Assembly: GCA_000432835.1 (NCBI GenBank)
Contig: FR890375.1
Span: 228,272-292,271, forward strand
DNA from: Clostridium sp. CAG:417
GTDB taxonomy: Bacteria; Bacillota_I; Bacilli_A; RF39; UBA660
Length of the DNA: 64,000 bases
Reading direction: 5' to 3'
Positions 52,327 through 61,925 of this stretch are shown piece by piece (positions within the stretch are counted from its first letter, which is position 1; each line of letters starts with the position of its first letter). A model generated the notes under the pieces. That model ran no database searches. It saw nothing but the letters and a program-made list of their open reading frames with translations, and was not told where the DNA came from. Position numbers and translations under genes: made by a program.

Positions 52327-53673
52327 TTATACCTCTTTATCTTCTTTTCTTAAGTTTAGAAATGTACTTGTGTTCTTTTTAAATAATAATTCTATTGTAG
52401 CAGTTGGACCGTTACGATGCTTGGCTATTATTAGTTCACTGATACTTGTATTATCATCATTACGTGCTTCTTTATTGTAATAATCATCGCGATATAAGAA
52501 TGATACAATATCAGCATCTTGTTCGATTGATCCTGATTCACGTAAATCGCTCATTAATGGTCTTTTATCTTCACGTCCTTCAACAGCACGGGATAACTGG
52601 GCTAGGGCAATAACTGGAACATGGAGTTCCATAGCCATAGTTTTTAAGGCTCTTGATACGTCAGATACTTCTTGTTGACGGTTGGAACCATAATTTTTTC
52701 CACCTGAAATTAACTGCAAATAATCGATTATAATTAGTCCTAGGCCTTTTTCACTGCTTGCAAGTCGACGACACTTGGCACGTATTTCTCCAACAGTTAT
52801 ACCTGGTGTATCGTCTATAAACATATTAGCATCTTCTAATTGACTAACAGCTTCATTTACTCTTTTCCAGTCCTCATTCATTAATCTACCTGTTTGTAAT
52901 TTATATCCTTCTATTTGACCTAGTGATGAAATAATACGATTAGCTAATTGTTCAGCACCCATTTCTAGGTTGAATAGAGCCACTGTTTTACCACTATTTA
53001 TGGCAACATTAGTAGCTAAATTAAGTGCAAAGGCAGTTTTTCCCATTGCTGGACGAGCCGCAATTATTATTAACTGATTTTCATGAAGTCCGGCCGTTAA
53101 CTTATCTAAATCATACCATCCTGTAGCAAGACCTGTTACTTCACCTTTAGACTCCGCTAATTGTTCAAGATTTGCCTCTGTTCTAGCCATAACCTCTTGA
53201 ATCGATTTAAATTCTGTAGTTTTACGATTTTTAACTATATTTAAGATTTTTCTTTCTGCAGAATCTAAAGTTTCATTTACATCATCTTCTGTATTATAAC
53301 CATCAGTAGCAATTGAGGTTGCTGTTTCAATTAAATTACGAAGTAGAGCAGACTCTTCTACATCCTTTATATAGTAATCAATATTAGTGGCAGTAGGAAC
53401 GAAATTTAAAATTTCTGTTAAATATTCTACACCACCTATTTCATGTAATGTATTCCTATTTTGTAATTCTGTTGTTAGGGTTGTTAAATCAAGTGGAGTT
53501 TTTTCTTCATGCATTTTTGATATAGCTGCGAAAATTTTTCCATTTTTCTCATCAAAAAACTTTTCTTGACTTAAGTTATCACAAGCCTTTTCTAAGGCAT
53601 ACTTTGATAAAAAGCAGGCTCCTAAAACGGATTTTTCTGCTTCTATGTTATTTGGCATTGTTCTAAGAGCCAT
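52327..53673 (-). CDS. dnaB: Replicative DNA helicase DnaB (DnaC of Bacillus)
   Basis: 448 residues. The N-terminal helical domain (NIEAEKSVLGACFLSKYALE) is followed by the RecA-type hexamer core with Walker A (RPAMGKTAFALN), Walker B (LIIIDYLQLIS) and DnaB motif 4 (LSRAVEGREDKRPLMSDLRE). Unwinds DNA at the fork. It follows rplI by 10 bp, the standard order near oriC. Confidence 0.97.
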   Translation of the reverse strand: MALRTMPNNIEAEKSVLGACFLSKYALEKACDNLSQEKFFDEKNGKIFAAISKMHEEKTPLDLTTLTTELQNRNTLHEIGGVEYLTEILNFVPTATNIDYYIKDVEESALLRNLIETATSIATDGYNTEDDVNETLDSAERKILNIVKNRKTTEFKSIQEVMARTEANLEQLAESKGEVTGLATGWYDLDKLTAGLHENQLIIIAARPAMGKTAFALNLATNVAINSGKTVALFNLEMGAEQLANRIISSLGQIEGYKLQTGRLMNEDWKRVNEAVSQLEDANMFIDDTPGITVGEIRAKCRRLASSEKGLGLIIIDYLQLISGGKNYGSNRQQEVSDVSRALKTMAMELHVPVIALAQLSRAVEGREDKRPLMSDLRESGSIEQDADIVSFLYRDDYYNKEARNDDNTSISELIIAKHRNGPTATIELLFKKNTSTFLNLRKEDKEV

Positions 53674-53683
53674 AAAATCACCT

Positions 53684-54124
53684 CTATTTTATAACGTGTA
53701 CTTTTACTTTTGCATTTATTTTTTGATATAGTTCAACTTTTACATAATGAAAGCCTAAACAAGAGATAGGTACATCAATAATAATTTGATTTTTATCGAT
53801 TTTATATCCTTTTTTTGCTAATTCATCTTTAATTTGTTTTACACTGATACTACCAAAAACTCTATCTCCATTTCCTGTTCTTACAGTAAATGTTAATGTT
53901 TCTTTTTCGAGCTTTTCTTTTATTAGTTTGGCTTCCTCACTTAAGCGTTTATTTTCTTCTTCTTCTTTTTTATTATTTCTTTCTAACTCTTTTAAGTTCT
54001 TTTCATTTACTTGAACAGCATAACCATTTTTTATAAGAAAGTTTTGGGCATAACCATCTTTAACGTTTTTCACTTCGCCCTTTTTTCCTTGCTTTTTTAA
54101 ATCTTTAATAAATATAACTTGCAT
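53684..54124 (-). CDS. rplI: 50S ribosomal protein L9
   Basis: 146 residues. MQVIFIKDLKKQGKKGEVKN and NVKDGYAQNFLIKNGYAV are the N-domain; a long connecting helix (NLKELERNNKKEEEENKR) leads to the C-domain. Starts 1 bp after the DHH gene's stop. Confidence 0.96.
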   Translation of the reverse strand: MQVIFIKDLKKQGKKGEVKNVKDGYAQNFLIKNGYAVQVNEKNLKELERNNKKEEEENKRLSEEAKLIKEKLEKETLTFTVRTGNGDRVFGSISVKQIKDELAKKGYKIDKNQIIIDVPISCLGFHYVKVELYQKINAKVKVHVIK

Positions 54125-54125
54125 A

Positions 54126-55109
54126 CTATTCCTCCTCCTTTAAGAGTCTTCTTAATTTTTCTAATACTTCGCTGATATTTTTGTTTTCTATGATTGCGGC
54201 ACCATTATATTTGTTACTGCCACCACCAAATTTTATAAGTATTTTTTCGATATCGTAGTTTCCTAATGATCTTGCAGATATGCCGATTGTTGTTTTGCCT
54301 ATTTTTCCAATTACAAATGAGGCCTCTACATTATTAAAAAAGAGTAGGGTATCAGCCGTTTTGGCTAAGTCTTCTCGACGATATGTTACATATGGTGTTC
54401 CTTTAGCTATGGCAATTTTTTTATCTAGCATTTCAATATTAGTAAGTAATTTTTGTTGTTCAATATAGTCACTTAGTTCTTGCTTTAGAAGATATTGAAC
54501 TTTTTTGGGACTAGCACCTATGGCTGTTAAGTAATAAGCTGTATAGAATGTGTTATCATCTGTATTTAATGTAAAATTATTAGTATCTAATACTATTCCA
54601 GATAATAGGAGTGTTGCAATGTAGGGAGTAAACTCTATGTTAAAAAGTTCACTAATTTTTACTACTAATTCACAAGCACTAGAGAAATTAGAATCTATTA
54701 ACTTCATGACATCTTTTATAGTTGTTTTGCCTTGTTCATGATGATCTATTATTAAAATTTGTTTAAAATAATCTAAGCATTCTTTATTTTGTAATAAATC
54801 CTTCTTATTAGTATCTAAGATAATTAATAAATTATTTTTTTGTTTTTTATTTAGATATATGGGTAAGTCTGATGACTTAATTATATTATAACAACCTTCT
54901 ACTTCATGTAGAACTTTATCTACACCCATTTCTTTATCTTTATCATCAATTATTATATAACAGTCTTTTTTGAGATTTGATAATATATAATACATTCCTA
55001 AACAACTGCCAATAGCATCTAAATCAAGGTTTTTATGTGCCATTAGAAAAACTGTTTTGGCTTTTTTTATACTTTTTTTGAGATGTTTTATTTCAATATT
55101 ATCATCCAT
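54126..55109 (-). CDS. DHH/DHHA1 phosphodiesterase, GdpP-like but without N-terminal domains
   Basis: 327 residues. AHKNLDLDAIGS and LIIDHHEQG are the DHH metal sites, and FGGGSNKYNGAAI is the DHHA1 nucleotide loop. In Bacillus the gene at this place is gdpP, a c-di-AMP phosphodiesterase of about 660 residues with two membrane helices, PAS and degenerate GGDEF domains first. Here none of that is present and no remnant lies upstream. It may degrade c-di-AMP or pApA/nanoRNA (NrnA-like). ATG 55109 with GGAGGC ribosome site. Confidence 0.85.
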   Translation of the reverse strand: MDDNIEIKHLKKSIKKAKTVFLMAHKNLDLDAIGSCLGMYYILSNLKKDCYIIIDDKDKEMGVDKVLHEVEGCYNIIKSSDLPIYLNKKQKNNLLIILDTNKKDLLQNKECLDYFKQILIIDHHEQGKTTIKDVMKLIDSNFSSACELVVKISELFNIEFTPYIATLLLSGIVLDTNNFTLNTDDNTFYTAYYLTAIGASPKKVQYLLKQELSDYIEQQKLLTNIEMLDKKIAIAKGTPYVTYRREDLAKTADTLLFFNNVEASFVIGKIGKTTIGISARSLGNYDIEKILIKFGGGSNKYNGAAIIENKNISEVLEKLRRLLKEEE

Positions 55110-55197
55110 ATTTGCCTCCTGTTAATTCCCCAATATAATTATATAATATTTTGACTTTTTTTTAAAGGAAAAATAGGGGAGTAGTCTTATATAAAAA

Positions 55198-55224
55198 GAA
55201 AAAAATAGGAATTTTCCTATTTTG
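55198..55224 (-). terminator. Terminator after rpsR
   Basis: ATAGGA (55205-55210) and TCCTAT (55215-55220), T7 on the minus strand; overlaps the rpsR stop. Confidence 0.7.
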
Positions 55225-55432
55225 TATATGGTAATATTGCGATTGCACGAGCTCTCTTTATTTCTCTTGCAACTTCTCTTTGATGCTTTGCACATGTTCC
55301 TGTTATTCTTCTAGAAACAATCTTACCTTTTTCATTAATATATTTTTTTAATGTTTCTGGTTCATTGTATTTAATTTTCTTTCCAGCGCATAGCATACAA
55401 ATCTTTTTTCTTTTACGGTAAAATTCTGCCAT
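55217..55432 (-). CDS. rpsR: 30S ribosomal protein S18, cysteine-containing form
   Basis: 71 residues from ATG 55432 (AGGAGGG site). KICMLCAGKKI and RRITGTCAKHQREV contain the Cys of the zinc-binding C+ S18 type, whereas B. subtilis S18 has lost them. Last gene of rpsF-ssb-rpsR. Confidence 0.95.
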   Translation of the reverse strand: MAEFYRKRKKICMLCAGKKIKYNEPETLKKYINEKGKIVSRRITGTCAKHQREVAREIKRARAIAILPYTK

Positions 55433-55449
55433 ATTATACACCCTCCTTT

Positions 55450-55932
55450 TTAAAATGGTAATTCATCATCGCTAATTTCAATACTTGATCCAAAATCTGC
55501 GAAAGGATTACTATCAACATTAGTGGTCTTTTGTTCTGGGGTTGCAAAATCATAGGGAGTTGGTTCTGCAGAAGAAGTTCTTGACTCAGTTGATGTTGGA
55601 GCGGAAGAACTTTGTCCTTTACTTCCTAAGAATTCAACATTATCAGCAATAACTTCTGTAACGTATCTCTTTTTTCCGTCTTGATCATCATAACTTCTTG
55701 TTTGAATACGACCATCTATTGCAACTTGACTACCTTGCGTTAAATAGTTTTTAACATTTTCAGCTTGTTTACGCCATACAACTATATTAATAAAGTCTGC
55801 TTCTCTTTCTCCTGATTGATTAGTAAAATTTCTATTTACAGCAATGGAAAAAGATGCAACAGCTGTATTATTACCTGTATATCTTAATTCTGGATCTCTT
55901 GTTAGTCGACCTATTAAAAATACTTTATTCAT
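55450..55932 (-). CDS. ssb: Single-stranded DNA-binding protein
   Basis: 160 residues. An OB-fold (VFLIGRLTRDPELRYTGNNT, to about 110), a flexible Ser/Thr-rich linker and the acidic tip SDDELPF that recruits replication and repair enzymes. Lies between rpsF and rpsR, the universal order in Bacillota. Confidence 0.97.
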   Translation of the reverse strand: MNKVFLIGRLTRDPELRYTGNNTAVASFSIAVNRNFTNQSGEREADFINIVVWRKQAENVKNYLTQGSQVAIDGRIQTRSYDDQDGKKRYVTEVIADNVEFLGSKGQSSSAPTSTESRTSSAEPTPYDFATPEQKTTNVDSNPFADFGSSIEISDDELPF

Positions 55933-55948
55933 AATTTTTCCTCACTTC

Positions 55949-56236
55949 TTAGTCTTCTACTTTAACGATTAAATGACGAAGTAAATTTTCATTGATTCCT
56001 GATACACGATTAAATTCTTTTACTGTATCGCTATCAGCTTCAACTACATATAGAAAATAGTAACCTGTTTTCATTTTGTTGATTTCATATGCTAGTTCTC
56101 TTTGTCCCATTACTTTTTCTTCTAAAATTTTAGCGTTTTTATCTGTTAAAACCTTTTTCATTGCTTCTGCAGTTTTTTTAATTTCTGCTTCTTCCATGTC
56201 TGATTTTACGATAAATGTGATTTCATATTTATTCAT
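55949..56236 (-). CDS. rpsF: 30S ribosomal protein S6
   Basis: 95 residues, from ATG 56236 after GAGGTGT. MNKYEITFIVKSDMEEAEIK and ELAYEINKMKTGYYFLYVVE are the S6 fold. It pairs with S18 on the platform. Upstream in-frame codons belong to the leader. Confidence 0.96.
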   Translation of the reverse strand: MNKYEITFIVKSDMEEAEIKKTAEAMKKVLTDKNAKILEEKVMGQRELAYEINKMKTGYYFLYVVEADSDTVKEFNRVSGINENLLRHLIVKVED

Positions 56237-56262
56237 TGTTACACCTCCTCTTGGACATATGA

Positions 56263-56299
56263 CCTTATACACTAAGGTAAGGAGTATTTAAAATACTCG
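56263..56299 (-). promoter_or_regulatory. rpsF leader hairpins
   Basis: GAGTATT/AATACTC (56283-56299) and ACCTTA/TAAGGT (about 56263-56279) lie between the promoter and rpsF. rpsF leaders in Bacillota can bind S6-S18; the specific CCG-bulge element is not clearly visible here. Confidence 0.4.
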
Positions 56300-56304
56300 A
56301 GTGT

Positions 56305-56333
56305 ATTATAGCAAAGTTTTGTTTCATTGTAAA
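56305..56333 (-). promoter_or_regulatory. rpsF-ssb-rpsR promoter
   Basis: TTTACA (56333-56328), 17-bp spacer, TATAAT (56310-56305) on the minus strand. Confidence 0.85.
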
Positions 56334-56346
56334 GCTTTACTTTTTA

Positions 56347-57447
56347 TTATTTGTTAAATCTAAAGTAACAAATGTCGCCATCTTGCATAATGTAGTCTTT
56401 ACCTTCAAGTCTTGCTCTTCCGGCTTCTTTTACTTTTAATTCACTACCGTATTTAATTAAATCATCATAACTCATGACTTCTGCCTTAATGAAGCCTTTT
56501 TCAAAATCGGTGTGGATTATTCCTGCACATTTTTTAGCATTCATTCCTTTTTTAAATGTCCATGCTCTTACCTCATCTTTTCCTACAGTAAAATATGTAG
56601 CTAGTCCTAATAAATCATAAGTTGCTTTAATTAGTTTGTCTAAACCACTAATTCCGATTCCTAAAGCACTTAATAGCTCTTCTTTATCAGAATCACTTAA
56701 CTCACTTAATTCTTCTTCTACTTTGGCACATAATACTACTACTGGAGCTTTTTCCTTTTTTGCATATTCTTTAACAAGTTTTACATATTCATTATCTTCT
56801 TTAGCAAGATCTTCTTCAGAAACGTTTGCTAAATATATAATTGGTTTCAAGGTTAGAAAACTATAATTTTTCAAAATTAATCGTTCTTCATCACTATATT
56901 CAACCAATCTTAGAGGAACATTTTTTTCTAAGTAGTCTTTGGACTTTTCAAGTGTCTCAACTTCTAGAAGGTCTTCTTTATTTTTTGTTGTTCTGGCTTT
57001 TTTAGCCACTTTTTCTAATCTATTATTGATTATATCTAAATCAGCTATAGCCAATTCTAAATTAATAGTTTCAATATCTCTTATAGGGTCAACATTTCCA
57101 TCAACATGAATAATATTATTATCTTTAAAACATCTTACTACTTCACAGATAGCATCTGTTTCTCTTATATGTGATAAAAACTTGTTACCTAATCCTTCTC
57201 CTTGTGAAGCACCTTTAACCAAACCAGCTATATCTGTAAATTCATAGGCTGTTGGAATTAGTCTTTCTGGTTGATACATTTCATTTAATTTGTCTATTCT
57301 TTCGTCTGGAACTGTTACAATTCCTACATTTGGTTCAATTGTCGCAAAAGGATAATTTTCCGCTAAAATATGTTTTTTTGTAATTGCATTAAATAGAGTT
57401 GATTTTCCTACATTAGGTAAACCTACTATTCCTGCTGTTAAACTCAT
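56347..57447 (-). CDS. ychF: Obg-like ATPase YchF
   Basis: 366 residues, universal length. GLPNVGKSTLFNAIT is the G1 motif, and the G4 position (TKxD in GTPases) reads LANVSEED, the change to ATP preference. A coiled coil (about 130-200) and a C-terminal TGS domain (FKKGMNAKKCAGIIHTDFEKGF) follow. A translation- or stress-linked ATPase. In Bacillus yyaF lies at the same place. Confidence 0.96.
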   Translation of the reverse strand: MSLTAGIVGLPNVGKSTLFNAITKKHILAENYPFATIEPNVGIVTVPDERIDKLNEMYQPERLIPTAYEFTDIAGLVKGASQGEGLGNKFLSHIRETDAICEVVRCFKDNNIIHVDGNVDPIRDIETINLELAIADLDIINNRLEKVAKKARTTKNKEDLLEVETLEKSKDYLEKNVPLRLVEYSDEERLILKNYSFLTLKPIIYLANVSEEDLAKEDNEYVKLVKEYAKKEKAPVVVLCAKVEEELSELSDSDKEELLSALGIGISGLDKLIKATYDLLGLATYFTVGKDEVRAWTFKKGMNAKKCAGIIHTDFEKGFIKAEVMSYDDLIKYGSELKVKEAGRARLEGKDYIMQDGDICYFRFNK

Positions 57448-57494
57448 ACTAATACCTCTTTTCTCATTATATTATAACATATCAAAAAATAATA

Positions 57495-57520
57495 TTATAC
57501 AAAAAAAGCACCTAAGTGCT
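57495..57520 (-). terminator. Terminator after abgT
   Basis: AGCAC (57507-57511) and GTGCT (57516-57520), loop CTAA, T7 on the minus strand. Confidence 0.7.
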
Positions 57521-59127
57521 TAAATTGTTGGTTTTATATTAGGTCCTATCGGAATTCCCGCTACATACCAAAGAACAATAATTAGTATCCAAGCTAGTGC
57601 TGTAATAGCAAAGTATGGAATGACAAAACTTATTGATTGTTTAATTGTTATAGGACGTTCTTTGTTTTGGTTATATATATTTAGATAAGCTAAATAGATT
57701 ACAAAGAATACCATAAATGGACTGATTCCTGCAGTAATTGATTGACCTGCTCTCATAATAATCTGCGCAAATTGGGGAGATATATTATTTTGCATAAATA
57801 ATGGAACAACCACAGGAGAAAAAATCATCCATTTTGTATTTAGACTTGTACAAAAGAAGTTGGATATAGAAATGATAATAATTGTAATTACTATTAAAGG
57901 TATTCCATCAAATTCTAAATGACTTAATAAATTTGAACACCAACTGGTGAATACAATACCTATATTAGATTGTTTCCATACAGTTATAAATTGAGAAAAA
58001 ACAAATATCATTAGTAAAACCATACCAAGATCTTTAAAGATATCCGATGTTTTTTCTATTAAATCACGATCATTTTTAATTGTTTTTGCTCCTATACCAT
58101 AGGCAAGACCTGTTGTAATAAAAAGAATTGCTACCATATATGTAAAACCATCTTGAAAATAAGATGTAGAACCAAATAATTGATCTAAATAGGTTTTGGC
58201 TGTCATATCAAGTAGTAGTCCTGATCCAGGTAAATTTGGAATAATCATATAAGCAAAGAGTAAAATTACTATAATTGAAACAATTAAGGCATATTTTAAC
58301 CCTCTCTTACTATTCTTTTCAAAAGCTATTCTTTTTTCTTCTTCATCAGTAATATCGCTTAATAACAACTCACTAGTTTGAAGTGTTTTTCCTGTTACCT
58401 TATCATGTCGATGAAATTTTGGTAATTTAGGACTTATTAATTTTTCAATTATTGGTGTTCCTATTAATGGTAGGAGAAGGGATGATACTATGATAAATAT
58501 TAGATTTGATGTCAAACTAATATGAGCACTGCTATCAATTAGATGAGCAGCACTTTTCGTATAAGGAATTAGTGCAACTTCTTGTGATCCTACAAATATT
58601 GATACTCCATAACCAAAGGCAACTCCACAGAATGCTGTTACTACTCCAAGTAGGGGATTACGGCCATTTTTTTCATAGACTAATGCGGCTAATGGTATTA
58701 AGATTACATATCCTACCTCATTAACTATTGATGATATAACACCTAATAGTAATACTAAATAGGTTAATTGATACTTTGATAGTTTTCTAATGTGTTTAGT
58801 TGATATAATATCTATTAAACCTGTAGCTTTTGCGATACTTATACCAATTAAAGATATTAAAAGCATACATAATGGTGAAAATCCCATGAAATTTTTCACC
58901 GTATTACTTATTAGATATTTTAGATTTTCATAATTAAATAAGTTTTCAACTACTACTAATTTTGATGTTAGATCTTTACCATTTGTTGTAATACTGTTGT
59001 AAGTAGATTGCATTTCAAATGATGATAGGATTAGACTTATTAGCATTACTAGTATTGTTCCAACTAAAAACATGGTAATTGGATGAAAGAAAAACTTCTT
59101 TAGTTTTAATTTTTTCTTTTCTGGCAT
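57520..59127 (-). CDS. AbgT-family transporter
   Basis: 535 residues, about 11-13 helices in the AbgT fold (long first extracellular loop, PLCMLLISLIGISIAKATGL, and the re-entrant FCTSLNTKWMIFSPVVVPLF near 430). Family members import p-aminobenzoyl-glutamate in E. coli or export sulfonamides in others. Start ATG 59127 with GGTGAG close by; ATG 59139 would overlap the DUF951 gene more. Alone of these genes it is not part of the standard origin cluster. Confidence 0.88.
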   Translation of the reverse strand: MPEKKKLKLKKFFFHPITMFLVGTILVMLISLILSSFEMQSTYNSITTNGKDLTSKLVVVENLFNYENLKYLISNTVKNFMGFSPLCMLLISLIGISIAKATGLIDIISTKHIRKLSKYQLTYLVLLLGVISSIVNEVGYVILIPLAALVYEKNGRNPLLGVVTAFCGVAFGYGVSIFVGSQEVALIPYTKSAAHLIDSSAHISLTSNLIFIIVSSLLLPLIGTPIIEKLISPKLPKFHRHDKVTGKTLQTSELLLSDITDEEEKRIAFEKNSKRGLKYALIVSIIVILLFAYMIIPNLPGSGLLLDMTAKTYLDQLFGSTSYFQDGFTYMVAILFITTGLAYGIGAKTIKNDRDLIEKTSDIFKDLGMVLLMIFVFSQFITVWKQSNIGIVFTSWCSNLLSHLEFDGIPLIVITIIIISISNFFCTSLNTKWMIFSPVVVPLFMQNNISPQFAQIIMRAGQSITAGISPFMVFFVIYLAYLNIYNQNKERPITIKQSISFVIPYFAITALAWILIIVLWYVAGIPIGPNIKPTI

Positions 59128-59128
59128 T

Positions 59129-59323
59129 TTACTCACCATCCGTTACTATTTTCTTTATTCTTTTATTTAGGGTTATTCTAGGAATTAGAATACTTCTATC
59201 ACATGTTAAACATTTTATCTTAATATCTGCTCCAAGTCTAGTAACAACCCAATCATATCCGCCACATGGATGTTTTTTCTTAAGTCTTAATATTGTTCCA
59301 ATACTATATTCTTTATTTTCCAT
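59129..59323 (-). CDS. DUF951 (YyzM-like) small protein
   Basis: 64 residues. KKKHPCGGYDWVVTRLGADI and KCLTCDRSILIPR are the DUF951 core with Cys pairs that may bind zinc. Function unknown. Located between mscS and ychF as in Bacillus; it overlaps mscS by 11 bp. Confidence 0.88.
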   Translation of the reverse strand: MENKEYSIGTILRLKKKHPCGGYDWVVTRLGADIKIKCLTCDRSILIPRITLNKRIKKIVTDGE

Positions 59324-60140
59324 TATTATGCACCTCTATCTGTGGATATGGTATTTTTATTTGTTCTTGATCTAAAACTTTTTTTATCTCTTTTCGCATA
59401 ATTCTTTCAGCTTCAAATTGTTTATTAGATGCTACTGGACAGGTTATTCTATATATAACAGCAGAATCTCCTAGATTATCTATTCCTAGTAATTTAGCTT
59501 CTCCTTTAGAATGTGGAATGATAGAAGATAGGGTAGATACTAATTCTGTTAAAACAGTTTCTACTTTATCATTGTTTTCTTCATATCCAACCGAAACATC
59601 TACTATAGCTAAGGAGTTATTTAAATTATAATTTATTACTTCCGTGATGGTATGATTAGAAATAATTTTTACTCTTCCTTTATAGTCCTTAATTCTAGTT
59701 GTCTTTAATCCAATAAAAACAACTTCTCCCATAAATCCATCTATTTCTATTGTATCTCCTATCTCATACTGATCTTCTGCTACTATAAAAATACCAGCTA
59801 ATAAATCCTTAGCTATATCTTGGCAGGCTAATCCTACAATAGCAGCTGTTATTCCAACTCCGGCTAAAATAGACTTAACATTGATTCCATATAAGGATAA
59901 GATAGCTAGGGCAACAAAAATTATTATCAAATACTTTAATAAATTAGAAATAAGTGTTTTTATTGTTTCTAATCTTTTTTGATTATGTCTATCCTTTAAT
60001 GTTTTAAAGGTGTGTTTTGTAAATGATTTTTCAATAACTCTATCTATAAGTTTATATGTTAAATAGCCTATTAAAATATAAAGAATAGGATAGATAAAAT
60101 TTTTTAAATCAATATTATATAATTTAGGTAAATTATTCAC
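59313..60140 (-). CDS. Small-conductance mechanosensitive channel (MscS family)
   Basis: 275 residues: three helices (about 15-32, 65-85, 90-125) with the pore helix in LAGVGITAAIVGLACQDIAK, a beta domain (YEIGDTIEIDGFMGEVVFIG) and an alpha/beta C-terminus. Opens on osmotic downshift to let solutes out. Between parB and DUF951, as in Bacillus (yyaF-yyzM-ykuT-like order). Confidence 0.93.
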   Translation of the reverse strand: MNNLPKLYNIDLKNFIYPILYILIGYLTYKLIDRVIEKSFTKHTFKTLKDRHNQKRLETIKTLISNLLKYLIIIFVALAILSLYGINVKSILAGVGITAAIVGLACQDIAKDLLAGIFIVAEDQYEIGDTIEIDGFMGEVVFIGLKTTRIKDYKGRVKIISNHTITEVINYNLNNSLAIVDVSVGYEENNDKVETVLTELVSTLSSIIPHSKGEAKLLGIDNLGDSAVIYRITCPVASNKQFEAERIMRKEIKKVLDQEQIKIPYPQIEVHNNGK

Positions 60141-60158
60141 TATATTATCTCCTTACCA

Positions 60159-61052
60159 TTATTTATCTAAATTCATTATTTCAAGGAGACGATTTAAATC
60201 ATTTGAATTGGTAAATGATATTTCTAATTTATTATTTTTTATTTTTACTTTTGTACCTAACTTTTCATTTAAAATATCTTCTAAGTAAGCATATTGTTCA
60301 TTTTTTTGATGTTTTGAAGTATTAATTTTGTTTTTTCTGGTAAATTGAGCAGGGGAAGATGTAATTTCTTCTAGTTGTCGAACACTTATTCCTTCTGTGA
60401 TAATTTTATCAGTTAACTCTTGAATTTGGTATTTATCTTCTAATTTACTTAATATTTTGGCATGGCCCATTGATATTTTGTGTTCATTAATTAGGTTTTG
60501 TGTTTCACTTGGTAGGGATAATAATCCTAAAGTATTTGTTATATATGATCTACTTTTACCAACTCTTTTAGCTAATTCATCTTGAGTTAAATTTAGGGTT
60601 TCTGCTAATTTCTTATAGGCATTTGCTTCTTCTATTGATGTAAGATTTTCTCTTTGTAAATTTTCTAATAAAGCAATTTCCATCATTTCAGCATCACTGA
60701 ATTCTCTTACTATGGCTGGTATTTCTTTTAAGCCAGCTAAAAGAGAAGCTTTAACTCGTCTTTCTCCAGCTATAATCTCATATCCTTTGATACTTGGCTT
60801 TACTATAATTGGCTGAAAAACGCCATGTTCTTTGATTGATGCAGCTAATTCTTCTAGGGCATTCTCATCAAAAATTTTTCTTGGCTGATATGGATTGCTT
60901 CTTAAATCAGATAATTTAACCATGATGATTTCATCTTTTGGTGTACTACTTACAATTTTTTCTTCTACCTTATTAAAATCTATAGGTTCACTATGAAATA
61001 ATTCTTCTAAACCTTTTCCTAAGGCTTTTCTTTGAATGTTATTATTTTCCAT
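60159..61052 (-). CDS. parB: Chromosome partition protein ParB (Spo0J)
   Basis: 297 residues. GKGLEELF is the ParA-activating N-terminal peptide. The CTP-binding domain shows NPYQPR and GERRVKA with ENLQREN, HTH LTQDELAKRVGKSRSYITNT, and a C-terminal dimer domain (LEDILNEKLGTKVKIK). Loads at parS and spreads as a CTP clamp. ATG 61052 overlaps parA by 11 nt. Pairs with parA upstream. Confidence 0.97.
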   Translation of the reverse strand: MENNNIQRKALGKGLEELFHSEPIDFNKVEEKIVSSTPKDEIIMVKLSDLRSNPYQPRKIFDENALEELAASIKEHGVFQPIIVKPSIKGYEIIAGERRVKASLLAGLKEIPAIVREFSDAEMMEIALLENLQRENLTSIEEANAYKKLAETLNLTQDELAKRVGKSRSYITNTLGLLSLPSETQNLINEHKISMGHAKILSKLEDKYQIQELTDKIITEGISVRQLEEITSSPAQFTRKNKINTSKHQKNEQYAYLEDILNEKLGTKVKIKNNKLEISFTNSNDLNRLLEIMNLDK

Positions 61053-61827
61053 TTCTTTCAATCACTTCCTTCGCTAAATTTAGATAGGCAGCTGAACCTC
61101 TACTTTTTGGATCATATGCAATTATTGGTTCTCCATGTGATGGAGCCTCAGTTAATCTTATTAATCTAGGTATAATTGTATTATAGACTTTTTCTTTAAA
61201 GAATTTTCTAATATCATCAACAACTTCTATACCTAAATTTGTTCTTGAATCTAGCATTGTTAGTAAAACACCTTCTATTTCTAAGTTAGGATTTAAAGAT
61301 TTTTGAGCTAACATAATTGTATTTAATAGTTGCATAATACCTTCTAGAGCAAAGAATTCACATTGCACTGGTATTATTACAGAATTAGATGCTGTTAAGG
61401 CATTAGTTGTAATTAAGCCTAGTGAAGGTGGACAATCAATTATAATATAATCAAATTTATCCTTAATTTCATCTAAATGCTTTTTTAATTGAGAACCTTT
61501 TGTAAAACCTGGATCAGTTTGTCCTTTTTCTATCAACTCAATGTCTAATCCAGCAAGATTAATTGTTGCTGGTAAAACATATAGGCCCTTATATTTTGTT
61601 CTGATGATAGCATCACTAATTTGACATTTATCTGTTAAAACATCATAAATACTTCTTTCTATATCAGCTTTATTAATTCCAACACCAGTAGTTGTATTTC
61701 CTTGTGGGTCTAAATCTATTAATAATACCTTTTTATTTAATACCGCTAATGATGCAGAAAGATTTATACTGGTAGTTGTCTTTCCAACGCCACCTTTTTG
61801 ATTGACTAATGAAATAATCTTTCCCAT
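61042..61827 (-). CDS. parA: Chromosome partition ATPase ParA (Soj)
   Basis: 261 residues. Deviant Walker A KGGVGKTTT after IISLVNQ, Walker A' DLDPQGNTT, Walker B YIIIDCPPSLG. With ParB it moves origins and, in Bacillus, regulates DnaA. ATG 61827 after AAAGGTGAT. The two genes are translationally coupled. Confidence 0.97.
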   Translation of the reverse strand: MGKIISLVNQKGGVGKTTTSINLSASLAVLNKKVLLIDLDPQGNTTTGVGINKADIERSIYDVLTDKCQISDAIIRTKYKGLYVLPATINLAGLDIELIEKGQTDPGFTKGSQLKKHLDEIKDKFDYIIIDCPPSLGLITTNALTASNSVIIPVQCEFFALEGIMQLLNTIMLAQKSLNPNLEIEGVLLTMLDSRTNLGIEVVDDIRKFFKEKVYNTIIPRLIRLTEAPSHGEPIIAYDPKSRGSAAYLNLAKEVIERNGK

Positions 61828-61895
61828 CTTAATCACCTTTCCCTATTTTCTCACATTTATTATTTTATCAAAAAAACAACACTTTGAAAACTAAA

Positions 61896-61925
61896 TATCA
61901 AAAAAAGTTGAGAAAAATCAACTTT
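61896..61925 (-). terminator. Terminator after the Noc-like gene
   Basis: AAAGTTGA (61904-61911) and TCAACTTT (61918-61925), 6-nt loop, T-run on the minus strand. Confidence 0.75.
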
